The notes: generated by a model from the sequence alone, not told the origin. DNA of 64,000 bases from Megamerina dolium (GCA_963854835.1 OY978527.1:17183584-17247583), one strand, 5' to 3'. Positions 48,990-61,718 are shown, counted from the first letter of the stretch. Translations and numbers: made by a program.

Positions 48990-49210
48990 AATTTGTGTGG
49001 AAAGAATGTGAATAAGCCAAATGCTCTTGACATGCACATCAAATTATGCTCTATGCTCTTCACTTGCTGGTGTCGATTAGAAATTCCAAGCGCTGATAAG
49101 TTTCCACTGGAGGCTTTCAGTTCTTCTCTTTATCTTCGTCGTCTAGTGGGTCACCTTCTTGACTGGAGCATATTCGTCCAGTTGATCAACATGACAGTGC
49201 AAGCCACCTT
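48990..49210 (-). mobile_element. LINE post-RT tail fragment (39.4-kb family)
   Basis: The minus strand reads as an eroded copy of the RRRRGRPNLRWKDQV ... LGISIWPQLA block, with 'cagcgcttggaatttctaat' matching 40604-40622. Confidence 0.55.
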
Positions 49211-50370
49211 CGGATTTTAATGCGCTTAACTATGTCAATACCATCAGGTCCGAAGATCTCATGTATAATTTTAACCTCGAAAACTACAAGAGAAAATTAC
49301 AAGAACTAAGAGATCATATAAAATCCTTCAAAAATAAATTTCTAGCTACATTATTGCCAACCGTTAGCTTCCCATTTTTCTCCCATAAAGAAACAATAAA
49401 ACTTAGCTTAGCAGCATGTTCCTGTGATGTGGATATATATTACGTTGGTATGTAGTAGTTGTAGTACAATTGTTTTGTTTTAATTGTACGTAAATCTCAA
49501 CAGAAGACAGCTTCATAAAAGGAAGTAACTAAACAAGTAAGTAAGTAAGTAAATCTTTACGCCACTTTTCCGTTCTCACACAGAGATGTGTACATCATAT
49601 GATGTCGTTTGAATTGCTTGAATTTGTTTTTTCAAGTTATTCTTGTTCTTAATCTTCTTTCTTTTTATTCATCCTTCTCATCATCATCATCCTCTTTGCA
49701 TTTTCCATTAATTAAATGATGGCAATTAAAAACAGAAGTACAAATTGTCTTTCTACAATATAATCATAGTGATATATACATATGTACTTTACTTACTTTA
49801 GTTTTGTTTCAATTAATTCCACGATATTCAATTGTGAATTTGTGGATTCATATTAATTTGAATAGTATTTTTACTACTTTATGTTGTTGCAGTCCGGCCC
49901 CTGTTGTTTCTTGGACATCCGCTATCATTTCCGGAATAGAATCTCTTTAGCGCCTTCGGGGATTCATTCGATATTACTCAAATAGTTAAGATACTAAACT
50001 GTAATGCACTTAACATAATTAATCAAACCGCCAGCTAGAATGCATGAAAGGATTCGCTGATGAATTTCTCTTGGAAACTCAAGGCAGAGTCGATTAATGT
50101 GCAAAAGAGATGATGATTTACAGATAGTTAGAGTCTTCGTAATGATTATTAGGAAATCCCTTTTCACAAACTGATGTATTGCCTGTGGCAAAAGTTATTC
50201 GCCGCTCAAAAGTGCATTCGCATAGGGTATTTAATGTGCTTTTATTTAGCCTAAGAACTATTAAAGTTGACGCGCAGTCTAATTCAGACAATCAAGATTC
50301 CTGTGTGCTTATGCTGATTCATATCAATCAATCGGCTGTCGCTAGCATTAAACCACTTTTGTTGAAGTTC
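49211..50370. other. Intergenic stretch
   Basis: No gene was recognised. A gtaagtaagtaagtaa run lies at 49535-49550. Confidence 0.4.
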
Positions 50371-50590
50371 GAAGGACCCATAGCTCAGCTGGTTAGAGCA
50401 TTGGTCTTCTGAATAGTAAGTCGTGAGTTTGAACTGTAACGATTATCAGTAAGCAATTTGAATTTCTTCCGATAGTAATAATCTGCCAAGAAAAAACGTA
50501 TGGAAAAGCTCAGTCTCTTCCAATTCTGTTCAAATTAAATTAGCACAACAGTACTGGAAGTGAAGCTCGACATATAAACGCCAACTTGTA
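50371..50590 (+). mobile_element. SINE copy, second subfamily
   Basis: The head GACCCATAGCTCAGCTGGTT (A box) and GAGTTTGAACTG (B box) differ from the main family. The shortened body still shares 'atttcttccgatagtaat', 'gcacaacagtactggaa' and 'gtgaagctcgac'. Confidence 0.7.
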
Positions 50591-50639
50591 ATACTTGATT
50601 CTTGCTTAATATTAATTGACTGATTTTGACAAGCAGATC

Positions 50640-51135
50640 TCACACGATAGCTCTGAATAGCTTTGAAATGACCTTCGGTATTAAACGGAGTAGAGAATTT
50701 TTTGCAGAAACATTACAGCGTAATAGGTAAAGGCCCTGGAGGCCCTATGCTCCAATTAGGAGTTTAAAGGAGAAAAAAAAGTAAAACATTCTGCAAATAC
50801 GCAGGTTCTTCGTAACGATTTGGTTTAGTGTAAAAAATCTGATAAGCAGCTGATTTTTTGAGATTAATCCTATACACTGATAAGGTCCAAACAAGTAGTT
50901 TAGCAAGGTCTTATTTCGTTCAGATATATTGAATAAAACTTCTGCTACATGATCGTTGATGCAAGCTATAAATTCCAAGCGCTGTCAAATCCTTCAGCAG
51001 TTGATCCATCCACCGAAGACTAGGTCTACTTCTCATACAAGATCCAGGAGTGGTTTTCGACCAAAACATGTTTCTTGGCAGTTTTGTCAAATACCGACAG
51101 AGCCAGCTTATTCATTTTTGCTCTTTGAATATGAG
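50640..51135 (-). mobile_element. Decayed LINE (39.4-kb family)
   Basis: The complement of 50680-50700 matches 'cgtttaataccgaacgg' of 40305. At 50970-51030 the complement matches the RWKDQV...ALGI tail. The RT is unreadable. Confidence 0.5.
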
Positions 51136-52257
51136 TTCGACCTAGCAATTACCCAAAGCGCTTAAAATAGTAACTGTTATATTTCAATTAATTCTGTGGC
51201 TGATGAATATTACAAGTGTTGCAAATGAAGCCTCTGAAATTGCAAGTACTGTACACATATGGAATACGGCTAACAACATATTGCAAATTGAGAAAGAAAT
51301 TCACAAAAAAATAAAAACTATAAGAACAGAAACTGAGTTTTCCAGCAATAGTTTTCATATAAATTAATAAGAAGTTGTGTAGAAATAGAAAAAAATAGTT
51401 GGCAACAAATTTTTCAAAGTCTTATATCTTTTAGTTCTTTCTTTTTTTTTTCTTGTAATGTAATGTAAAGTTAAATGTAAGAAAAAAAAAAAAATACGAC
51501 GAGTAAAATGTGAACAAACTTCACAGTTGCATTCTAAAATTATTTATTACGCCAATAATAAGCGACGTTTGTTTGTTTGGCTACAGCTTGTCTAGATAAT
51601 AGAGAAGTGTTACATATTAAGGCGATAGGGAGTGTAATAATTTAAAATAGTAGCATAGTGAATTATTGTAAAAGCATAGCCGAAAAAACAACAAATATAA
51701 AATACAAATTGATTGTCACCACAAATACATCATCATCAACATCGAGAACATCATATTGCTTTCATTGCCAAAGTGTCCAATGTATAACAAATAATACATT
51801 ATAAAATCAACTAACGCTGCGCTGCTATAATCACTCTCCACCACCATCACAGTCATGACAATCGCCGTTACATCCACCAACCAAATATCCAACAAATCAA
51901 ATACTCTTGGTCTTCAATATTCTTGTTCTCGCTGCCGTTGCTGTTTTGGATTAGCAATTGTTGTAACGTAACAGTACAACCGACTTAATTAGCATAAACT
52001 AATTTCGTTTCATTTTTGTTATTTGTTTTTTTTTTTTTTTTTCGGCAACAACTTTGGCACAAACACCATTCTTTGACGCTTCCAAAAATTTACACCACAA
52101 ATATTTTCAAAATCCTATGTACTCATACTCCATACAAGCATACCTATGCGCAATTTACACCACTACCCCACATCGCAATGCCTTGAAGTCATTAGAGTTA
52201 CCAACTAACAACGGAAAGTGTTGTGAGCGAAATTTATTTCCCTCACTGTTGTTTATT
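51136..52257. other. AT-rich intergenic stretch
   Basis: No gene or element was recognised. It includes homopolymer A and T runs near 51482 and 52026. Confidence 0.4.
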
Positions 52258-52421
52258 GTCAGAATTGTTACTGTCGTCAGAATTGTCAATTGCTTGCCGA
52301 CAGGTGCGTACCGTTCAAAAGAAAACTCCTTTCGATGTTAAATTTATGCTTTAGCCGGGGATTGAACCCACGACCTACAGATCAGACAGCCAATACACCA
52401 ACCTCTGAACTGCGATACTTC
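52258..52421 (-). mobile_element. SINE head fragment
   Basis: The minus strand contains the A box region (GAGGTTGGTGTATTGGC), the B box (GGTTCAATCCCCGGC) and the first part of the body up to 'ccgacagg' near 52300. Confidence 0.75.
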
Positions 52422-52599
52422 ATAAGAAAATAAGCAATTCTTTAATTCCGAGAAATTTTAGAACAGTAAGTGTTATTCTAGAAGCACTCTGAAGTCAATG
52501 CGTTGTATGAATAAAGTCGCTTGGATAAGAAAATTATATGAGATCATGGATATTGTTTTATTTAGCAGAAATATGCAATAGAGTCGTAGAGTTTTCGAT

Positions 52600-53040
52600 C
52601 AGTCAAAGAGTTGAAGTGTCACTAAACTGTAGTACAGTCGGTCGAGGTGTTGCCGACCAGCAGTACAGTAGAGTCTGAAGGCTCCATTATAGAAACTTAA
52701 CTTAAATTAGAAATCAATTATCATTAGACTTCTATGCTAAGTTAAATTATGTTTAGAGTAATCAGATACACACATAATTATTAAGTGACAGTTTGTCCGT
52801 ACTAAGTTGTGTTACGTTAAGTTTCTATAATTGAGCCTTAAGTGTTACCGACCATCGTCATAGTCGAAGTGTTACTTACCAGCAGTAGATTCGAAGTGTT
52901 ACCATCCAATAATAGAATCAAAGGCTTCCCGATTAGTCAAAGAGTGAAAGTGTTACCGACTTGCAATACAGTGGAAGAGTTACGGACCGGCAGCAGAGTC
53001 GAAGTGATATCGATCAACTAGTCGAAGTATCATAGGTAAG
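52600..53040. repeat. Degenerate minisatellite, unit about 30-35 bp
   Basis: Repeated variants of GTCGAAGTGTTACCGACC followed by AGCAGTAGA occur through the block, interrupted by a MITE at 52680-52837. No conserved spacer or repeat identity suggests CRISPR. Confidence 0.7.
52680..52837. mobile_element. 158-bp MITE inside the minisatellite
   Basis: The ends are inverted copies: GGCTCCATTATAGAAACTTA at left and, complemented, GGCTCAATTATAGAAACTTA at right, with the match extending a few bases further. The flanks TGAA (left) and TTAA (right) are consistent with a 3-4-bp duplication. There is no coding. Confidence 0.8.
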
Positions 53041-53234
53041 CAGAAAACATCGGTAACACAACTAGTGCGGATGAACTAAAAAAAGGAACTGTAAACACAA
53101 ACTAAATTGGATGGAAGGGTAGAATGTAGCATCTTCTCTGAATTTTTGTACGTTAAGCTTACGCTCTGATTTCACGACATCTTCAGTGTTCTTTAAAACT
53201 GAGATCATGAAGCGGCAAGGTGGATTCAATATGA

Positions 53235-53470
53235 TGAAGTATCTCTTTAAGATATTTACATTTACACCGACAGCCAAGCTATGATTAAATATCTCGCATA
53301 GACGTTCGCTAAATCAGCCCTTGCTCCTAAATGCCGGCCGTTCCGATATCTGTACACATTGGTCTCTATGCTGCTAGAGATTTGGCATTATGTTACACAG
53401 ATCGATTTAACTCATCATGCAGGAATTCTTTCAATCACAGTACTTTCAACCATAGCCAACAGAATGTGGC
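53235..53470 (+). mobile_element. LINE RNase H remnant
   Basis: DIYIYTDSQAMIKYLA holds the RNase H TDSQ-A block. After a stop and sequence drift, IDLTHHAGI corresponds to the WVPGHAGI block. Confidence 0.55.
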
Positions 53471-53947
53471 AGGATGTGAGCATTTGTGTAATCCCTAGGG
53501 AAATCTTGCCAACTCTTGATAGTGAGATTATTCAATGTCTGTCGTCTATATAAAGTACGTTTTGCATTTGATTTTATTGACAGAATTCAGTAATTAAACA
53601 GAGTTGATCGTCTACAGAAGTAAAAATGTAACTATATATATTCAACAAATCAGAAATCCAAAGCCAAATTAGACAGCCGATTGCGAAAGATGGACAATTT
53701 AATCATAGAAAATGAATAAATCTAAATAAAAGTAAATGTAATGTTATGCTTCTACACGAGCTGGCAATTCTGGCACCTCCATCCAATCCTATAACTAATT
53801 GTCACTTGTTTTTCATCATCTGCGGCAGAAGAAACAATAAAAAAAAAAAAATGTATGTACGATGCAAATGTTTTTACGTCAAAACTTTTGCATGTTTTTA
53901 CAATGAAATGAAAAAATAATAAAGATGCAAAATGTGTAGAAGCAAAC

Positions 53948-53973
53948 CCCCCCCCCCCACACACACACACACG
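53948..53973. repeat. Poly-C/(CA)n microsatellite
   Basis: A run of C followed by CA dinucleotides. Confidence 0.9.
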
Positions 53974-54479
53974 AAATATAAAACTTTTTAAATGTGCAAA
54001 TAGAAGAGCCTCAAAAAACAAACGTGAATTCGTTCATTATGTACTTACTTGCCATCGCATCTCATTTCGGCGTTGGCGACATATTGTCTCATATTTTTGA
54101 ATGAATTAAAACATTTCAACGTGTGTGTGTGTGTCAATGAATGAGTGTATAAAAATTCACTTAATTTTCATGAATAGCATTTTATGAATTTTATTTCGTA
54201 TTTTCATTTGATTGCGAGGGGAACGCATAGTGGGGTATTTACGTACTTGTAGGTGGGTAAGTTTTTTTTTTTTTTCTGTAGATTTACTCGGTTTAATTGA
54301 ATTTAAATTCTCTGGAATGAGAATGGAATGTTTTGCTTTTAGGAAGAGATGGAGAAGGGATTTTAAGTGAGAAATTTCATAATAGTCATAATAGGTGATT
54401 CCTTTCAACTCCAGCCACGTGCGCAGCCGAATTGGTTATTAGTCCCAGTTTGGTTACCATTTGAACCGCTTCACCGCGC

Positions 54480-55334
54480 TTTGCCCACGATCATTTGCAT
54501 ACAATATTGTGGTGTAAGTCGTCGAATGACACGCGTGATGTTTGCTCCAAGGCCCGAATCGAAGCGGGTTTGTCCGCATAAACTTTAGATTTTACATATC
54601 CCCACAGGAAAAAGTCTAACGGTGTGATATCACACGATCTTGGTGGCCAATCGACCGGCCCAAAACGTGAAATTATCTGCTCACCAAAGTGTTCTCTCAA
54701 TAAATCCATTGATTGATGCGATGTGTAGCAAGTGGCGCCGTCTTGTTGAAACCAAATGTCGCCGAGATCACGAGCTTCAATTTCAGGCATCAAATAGTCG
54801 GATATCATGGCACGATAACGGTCGCCATTGACGGTTACTTTCTCACCGGCATCATTTTTGAAGAAATATGGACCGATGATTCCAGTGGCCCACAAACCAC
54901 ACCAAACCGTTGGTTTTTCTGGATGAAGTGGCAGCTGTTGAATCTCTTCAGGTTGCTCTTCGTCCCAAATGCGGCAATTTTGATTGTTTACATACCCATT
55001 GAGCCAGAAATGGGTCTCATCGCTGAACAAAATTTGGCTCGAAACGTCGGATCTTCTTGGAACTTTTCAAGAGCCCATAGAAGCGAAGCGATGTCGCTAC
55101 GGCCGCTATATTTTCTTCACTGCGTGCTGGACGTGGTCTATTCGATCGAATATTATCCAATAATGAATGCTGGGTCTCAAGATGGGTGATGGTGTTGCGA
55201 ATAGTACGCTTAGTAGGCCGATTATGTTGACCATAAGTTGAGCGAAGTGCACGGAACACATTTCTCACAGAACGTGAATTTTCGTAATAAAGTTGAACGA
55301 TTTGTAAACGTTGTTCAGGAGTAAGTCTTTCCAT
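54480..55334 (-). pseudogene. DD41D mariner transposase with internal deletion
   Basis: The N-terminal frame 55334-55017 starts MERLTPEQRLQIVQLYYENS (helix-turn-helix). The C-terminal frame 55030-54491 has FSDETHFWLNGYVNNQNCRI (first Asp), WFQQDGATCYTSH (second) and PPRSCDITPLDFFLWGYVK (third). There are 41 residues between the second and third Asp, as in rosa-group DD41D elements. All three catalytic Asp are present. Roughly 60-65 codons between the HTH and catalytic halves are deleted, and the frames do not join. No left inverted repeat was found. Confidence 0.82.
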
Positions 55335-55435
55335 GATAAAATGTCAAACAATACTAAACAAAAATAACATGACAGCATGGCACGACTCACATGTGATCTG
55401 TCAAAAAAAGGCTATTGAAAAAAGTATATCTACCA

Positions 55436-55765
55436 ATATATATATGTGGCACTAAAAGCCCCGAAGGGCTCATTGGCAGAGCTCCTCTTCCATTGCTGTT
55501 GTGCGTGTTAAATTTGGAAAGTATTAGAAGGGAACAACTTATTTTAGCCGGATCCGAACGGCAGAGCCTTTGTGACATCACTTTTTTTGGGCTTTGTCAC
55601 AGAGTTCTTTTAGAAGCTTTTTCATGGCAAGTTGTTACTGCCGACAGGTGGGTACCGTTCGAAAGAAAAATCTTTTCGATATTAAATTTGTTATGCATCA
55701 GCCGGGGATTGAACCACGACCTACAGATCAGCAGTCCAATACACTAACCTCTGAGCCACGGCAAA
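55436..55765 (-). mobile_element. tRNA-derived SINE, near full length
   Basis: It runs from 'gtggcactaaaagcccc' through the body to the B box and A box (TGCCGTGGCTCAGAGGTTAG on the minus strand). A small deletion between the two 'ccgac' blocks near 55640 removes about 35 bp compared with 17205-17569. Confidence 0.85.
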
Positions 55766-56099
55766 AACATAACCTCACCTTTTTGGCAGTTTTTTACAGG
55801 GAATCATTTTAACGTACTCAAAAAGAGACCTGAATTTATGCCTTTGATTTACTGCTTCTTTTAATACGTTTTTCAATTCTTATGCCTTTTGGTTAAAAAA
55901 TGTTAAGAATTGTACAAGGTGTTCTCCATTTATCAGAAAAAAAATTTAAATAAACAAAAAAAAATTTAAGCACTGTCAATAGAGAGTGAGTTCTGAGTTT
56001 TTATACACCATGATGGTGTTGATTTTGGGAATGATCTATCAAGTACTTTTTTTACAACTGCCGATATTGTCAATTTGCCTTATTTTGCCACTATTACTA

Positions 56100-56280
56100 T
56101 GGATAATGTATTGGAACAAAGAGTTGCGCTAAGTTTATGCTGAGTCGTTGAAAATTCTGAATCAAAATTATGGTAACTCTATTTGATCTAAAACACAGGT
56201 ATACGAGTGGTACAAATCATTCAAAGGTGGTCGTATCATATCATAATTTGCTTCAACCCAGTGCTTCAAAACCGGTCGTA
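56100..56280 (+). pseudogene. Mariner transposase N-terminal remnant
   Basis: LEQRVALSL followed after a frame change by TQVYEWYKSFKGGR matches the N-terminal HTH region of mariner-type transposases. The rest is decayed. Confidence 0.55.
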
Positions 56281-57539
56281 ACTGGAGGAAACATCGATAA
56301 AACGAAGGAATTAGGTGATTGTCATTATAGTTTGTAAGAGATCACATCAGATCTCTCGCATCAGCAAGACTTGTTCTATAAGTGCTGAAATTTTTTGCAA
56401 AATTAACTTCAGAAATCGCTTGCTGAAGAAATGGGCATTCTTTCTCAAGTCTCTAGTGATCCCGAATTCATGCATTGCCGCATAACTGTTGATTTAATAT
56501 AGGTTTACGAATTCGAAATGTAAACCAGTCAAATTGTCACTTCGTGGAACACGTACTGAATCGATTGAAGAAATTGAGAAAATGAAAGTCGCTAAAGAAA
56601 AAAAAGTCCATTCCGAAATCTGCGTATAAAAAGTATATGGACGGTTGGATTAAACGTTGTTGTATATTGTTTCAATTAATATTTCGTCTTTTATTAATGA
56701 ATTCCTAGTCAATATTTTATAGAAAATTAATGGATTCTTTTCTCCCAAACTGATATATAAAAGTGTAATCTATAAAATTATGCCTGACATTATCTTGCCT
56801 TTCCAAATCACTTTATTGGGTCAATTTAGGGTTTTCGTCTAACTTAGCTCTTACAGCAGTCATATTTCTATTGTTTCTTGAATATTTGAGAATGTATTCA
56901 CGAGAACCATTCTCTACCGAAACATTTTCGCACTGGAATCTTAAAACGACACAGTCAAACAGCCGCTAAGAGACTATGGGTATTAATACGGGAATAATTT
57001 CATTGAATGACTTGACTTAGAATCTTCGAAGCTACATTGAAATTTGCATTTTGGCATTCTAGGAAACTTTTTATTGATAGACTTTGTGCAGAAATTAATT
57101 TCTTGCTGCGTTGGCGATTGGATTTTTGTGAATTATACCTAGTCTTGCCATAAATATTGATACAAGTGTGAATAAGGTTTTTGCGACTGATAACCTAAAC
57201 GCAGCCCAGCTTATGACACCTGGTATGTGCCCGATAAATATGCCAAACTTCAGTCGTTACGATGGAATGTTGAATGAATTGCTCTAATTTTTTATTTATT
57301 TATGTTTTCTTGTATCGTGCTGTTAAGCTATTTGCTGATACTGGAAATGTAAGCGACCATAAAAGATATGGACTGTGATATGGTTGTGAATCAATAGTAG
57401 CTCGTGCAATGGATATGGAATGGATAATCATGAGGCGTATCTTTAAAAATACTTAGGACTTGTGGCTTTCAAATGACAAATAGGACAGCACTATATCGTT
57501 GAATTAAAAAAAAATATATGAAATAAATCCTGTTTACTA

Positions 57540-58015
57540 AGGAACATTTTAATAAACAGAATGATAAGGTGTATCAACGGTCCTCTAAGAAAACCGGTTA
57601 TTATTATTCCGTCTCAGTGATGTTTTGGTAAGTAGTATTTTATGACGGCGTTATAGCTTTGCAAATTTTGTGAAAAGGATATTAAAACATCGGCAAAAAA
57701 TTACCAACTAGACATTTTAAGGAATGTAGTGGAGCCGTTGAACCAAAACAATATTCCAAAATAAATCATGAATATTTCAACAAGTCTCTGTGCTCGTTCA
57801 TAAGGTTAAAACAACACAACAGTGGCTTGAAAATCATGGAGCCCAAATCTTAATCTGCTCGACTACAAGTTGTACCCAGTTTTACAGAACGTGCTCTGTA
57901 AAAGACGCAACCCCAACCTAGAGTCATTGAAACAGACATTGGTAGAAGCTGCGGATCATTTTTCATGGATATCGTTCATAGAGCGATCGACGAGTATTAT
58001 TAAAGATTTCGAGAT
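57540..58015 (+). pseudogene. Tc1/mariner-superfamily transposase C-terminal remnant
   Basis: HFNKQNDKVYQRS, SVMFW, SPNLNLLDYKLYPVLQNVL and NPNLESLKQTLVEAADHF follow the order of the catalytic half of an insect Tc1/mariner-superfamily transposase, in several frames. The third-block SPDLNPLDYKLW is mutated to SPNLNLLDYKLY; the final Asp remains. Confidence 0.6.
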
Positions 58016-59085
58016 GTAACATATTAAGGCAAATGGTGGCCGTTTAGAATAATGTTTGTATTTGTTGTACTTTACTATAGCCACAATAAACTATCAAAAA
58101 ATTTTTCAAATCCAAGAGGCAGTTTTTTTTTTGTATTGTAGTAAAACGTCGTGTATCAATATTTTTGGCAAGATTAGCTATATCAGAAAATTTGGGCTTT
58201 CTCGTCTCCGTCACATGATTTGATTGCGCATTTGCGAATATTTTCAAGCAACTGTCAAACATTAGTTATATAAAATGAAATTTTCTTAAAAATTTCGTTA
58301 CTTTCGTATGCAGGTTAGGTTATGTTAGTGAACGGTAAATCTCTAAACAAATATATGGTACTACTAAGTTCACAATTGATTGCATCCCCATTTGCTATAA
58401 ATCTTGCATATGCCTTCATCTACTTGGCTGCTTGCTGCGACAATTAGTACCAAACATAGTTGAATTGAGTTGAGTTGAGGTTTGATTGATTCGTTTTTGA
58501 AAACTGTAGTATTTCTTTCAATGAAGATATCTCGCTGTGCTATTATTTACTGTGAATACATGTGTACGGTGGTGTTTCTAATTGATAATAATGCCATGTA
58601 ACCACTGTAGCCTTATATTGAGACCGTCAACAAATTAACATGTGTACAACAAAATTCAGGTTGATTTGATATTTTCACATGTACAATAGCAACAGTCATG
58701 ACAACCCTTAAAATCATGCAAAGGGATAAGAACGTGGGCTTGGTCCTTGGTGTCATTACATATTTGAGATTTACAAAATTTTTTTGCACACACACACACA
58801 CACACACACATAAACATACATAAGAGTAAGTTAATTTTTGTTGTTGTTATTGTTCATCATGATAACGACGATGACGACGATCATAATGATGGCTTATGAT
58901 GGGTAGTGGTGGTGGTAGTGGAAGCGAAATTATGATATTATATGCCACTTGTGGATGTTAATGATGTGGTATATATTTATTGTTGTTATTGTAACTGTTT
59001 TTTTTTTTTACTTCTTTTTCATTTATAGAAAATTCAATTATTGAACCTTTCTCAAACAAAGTTAAATATCGTACATGCAGTACTT
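58016..59085. other. Intergenic stretch with microsatellites
   Basis: A (CA)n run lies at 58789-58811 and a GAT/GGT-rich patch near 58860-58925. No gene was recognised. Confidence 0.4.
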
Positions 59086-59622
59086 AACGGTAAAAGGTAT
59101 TTTTTAAAAGCCAAAATTCGCTACATACCATTATTTTGACCATTGTACTGATGTGTTCAAAAATTAATGCCATCGGATGAGAATTACACCTACGCTTCAC
59201 ACAAAACTATATTTTCGAAGATATATTTTCAAACTTTTCGCAGTGAAATATTGAGCTATTGAGCTGAAACTTGACACACGAAATTAGTTTTACCTATAAA
59301 TGCATATACTCTTCAATTAGTCTAATCAAATGGAAAATTCACTAAGCTGTCATACAAAAGTATGTTTTCGAATGCTTGTAAATCTAAAACTATCGAATAT
59401 AAATTACGTAAATAGGAAGTAGTATTTTTTTACAAATTGACTATTGGATTTGAAAGCAAATGTAATTGAATGATAATTACTACCAATTGCCATACAAAAG
59501 ATTGTATGTTGTATGTTTTTAAACTTTGAGTATGTACATTTAAAGCTATCGAAATGAAATTCGCTATATATGAATTTTTTTATCAACTAATAAATTATGT
59601 TAAGGATAGACACAATCGAATA

Positions 59623-60199
59623 AAAATTACTACTATATTATTATCATATTAGAGGATTGTATTGCACTGCGACCCTAGGTCTATTGTGCAACCCATCATG
59701 GACTAGAGTAAGTCCAACATCCATAAGGAAGTTTAGATAGATCCTACCCTAATGGATTTCAGCAGATCTTGCGGTATTATAAATTCGCCGAAGTTTTTCA
59801 TTTTTGTGTGCATAAGTGCTGTGCACGTTCCCAACACTTGTTTTGCAGTTTCATTCTCCTCCCTGCAATGTTGGCAGGTTTCATCCGAGAAGATTACCAG
59901 TTTCGTTAGACGATAATTCAGCCTGCAGTGTCCTGTCAATAATCTTGTGATTATTCTTATATTATTCTTGTTTAAACTGATACATTCCTCAAGTCGTTTT
60001 AGGTTATAGATGCCTAGAAGTGTCTTGGATTGGGACAACCCTGGTAGGTTTTTCGAGTATGATTGTCTTTCTGATTCTTTACTCCTTTTAATGAGCATGG
60101 ATAAAGCTCCTTTGCCCAGCCTACAGAAGGGTTCTGGACCTACAAAGGGTGTTGCAGCTCCCTTCCACACAGTTTTGATTTCACCTGGTTAAAATTACT
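59623..60199 (-). mobile_element. 5'-truncated LINE with 9-bp target duplication, inside the tandem array
   Basis: AAAATTACT at 59623-59631 and 60191-60199 flanks 559 bp. The minus-strand frame 60170-59733 (145 residues) has FVGPEPFCRLGKGAL, LEECISLNKNNIRIITR, LLTGHCRLNYRLTKL and CQHCREENETAKQVLGTCTA, the tail after RNase H. The tail end has an AAT-rich 3' terminus. It is the same family as 26337-26740. Confidence 0.85.
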
Positions 60200-60414
60200 C
60201 CTTATTGCTATACAAAAATTACGGTTAGTACCTATGATTTCAGATTTACGCACACAAATCTAAAGTTACTGGGCTGAAACTAGGTACATCAGATTATTTT
60301 TATGAATGAATAGATGTGTCCAAATATGAGAGTAATCGGATAAAAATTACTCTCACTTCTCGTACAAAAATGTTTTCGAATGCATGATATCTTATATTTG
60401 CATATATAAATATA

Positions 60415-61718
60415 GGGTTATCCATTTTGCGGTTTCAAAAGTAAATGTAAATAAAATACATATAAAATATTTGTTATCATGATATTTCTTTTTTATTATA
60501 AAGTTTGAACGTTGACATTATGTGTGAAATACTACATCATTTAAATGACCACCACGCGAATTGTTGAAAGCATCGATTCTTTTGAGGTAATTTTCGACCA
60601 CTTTTTGACACATATTGGGCGGTATCTCAGCCATAACGTGACGAATGTTGGTTTTTAGGTGCTCAAGAGTTAAATGTTTATCTGCATAAACACGGTCTTT
60701 CGCGTAGCCCCACAAAAAAAAAAGTCAAGCGGTGTCAAATCGCATGATCTTGGTGGCCACTTGATATCGCCACGACGAGAAATTACGCGACCAGAAAATT
60801 TCTCTTGCAATAAAGCCATATTCGCTCGAGTTGTGTGGCATGTGGCACCGTCTTGTTGAAACCACATATTCTCTAAGTCGTATTCTTCAATAGCAGGCAA
60901 AAAAAAAGTCGGTTATCATATGACCATAACGCTCCGAATTGACGGTGACAGTCGTTCCACCGTCGTTTTCGAAGAAGTAAGGTCCAATCACACCTCCGGA
61001 CCAAAGAGCGCACCAAGCAGTGACTTTTTGTGGATATAGTGGCCTCTCTTCAATTACTTGAGGATTCTCAGAACCCCAAATACGACAATTTTGTTTGTTA
61101 ACATACCCACCGAGTGAGAAATGTGCTTCGTCGCTGAAGAAAATTTTGTTTGAAAAATCGCCGTCCACCGCCTGTTGTTCAAGCACCCATTCGACGTATC
61201 TACGACATTGTGAATGGTCAGCTGGCTTCAGTTGTTGTGTGAGCTGGATTTTATATGGATGTAGGTGTAGATCCAAATGCAAAATATGTCATAATGTGCC
61301 GTAAGACAGTCCTAATTCCTGAGAACGACGAGGAATCGACACATTCGGGTCTTCGGCAACACTTTCACTTACAGCAGCGATATTTTCGGTGGTACGATCG
61401 AAACGATGATGCACAGGCCTTACAATATCTGTAACCGATCCAGTCTATTCATATTTCTTCACAATTTTGACAATTGCTTGCGTAGTTGGACGATTATGTA
61501 AACCATAATCTCCTCTTAAAGCACGATATGTGGCTGTGGCAGAATCACCATTTTTGTAGTAGGTTTTTACAATTTTAATGCGTTGTGTGATAGTTAAGCG
61601 ATCCATTTTCGCAAATGTCAGACTTTCAACTGAAAAAGAAAGAAATTGTTTTAACAACTCAGTTTGACAGATGTCGAATTCTAGCCCTATACTTTTGAAA
61701 CCGTGAAATGGATAACCC
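60415..61718 (-). mobile_element. Near-complete DD41D mariner, 1304 bp, with terminal inverted repeats
   Basis: 28-bp inverted repeats at 60415-60442 and 61691-61718 match at 26 of 28 positions (starting GGGTTATCCATTT). TA precedes the left end; the right flank is TT, then TATA. The transposase frame runs from ATG at 61606 (MDRLTITQRIKIVKTYYKNG) to about 60518, near 362 codons. It carries FFSDEAHFSLGGYVNKQNC, WFQQDGATCHTT and PPRSCDLTPLDFF with 41 residues between Asp 2 and 3. Lesions are TAG after KKYE (near 61442), TGA near 61288, and two frameshifts in A-runs at 60713-60723 and 60899-60907. All catalytic Asp residues are intact. The element sits in a unit of the 148-bp array. Confidence 0.92.

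Noticed and set aside
50371..50440. tRNA gene
   Set aside because: The B-box region is degraded (GAGTTTGAACTG) and a SINE body follows.
52600..53040. CRISPR-like array
   Set aside because: Repeats are imperfect, the spacing is not spacer-like, and the genome is eukaryotic. It is a degenerate minisatellite.
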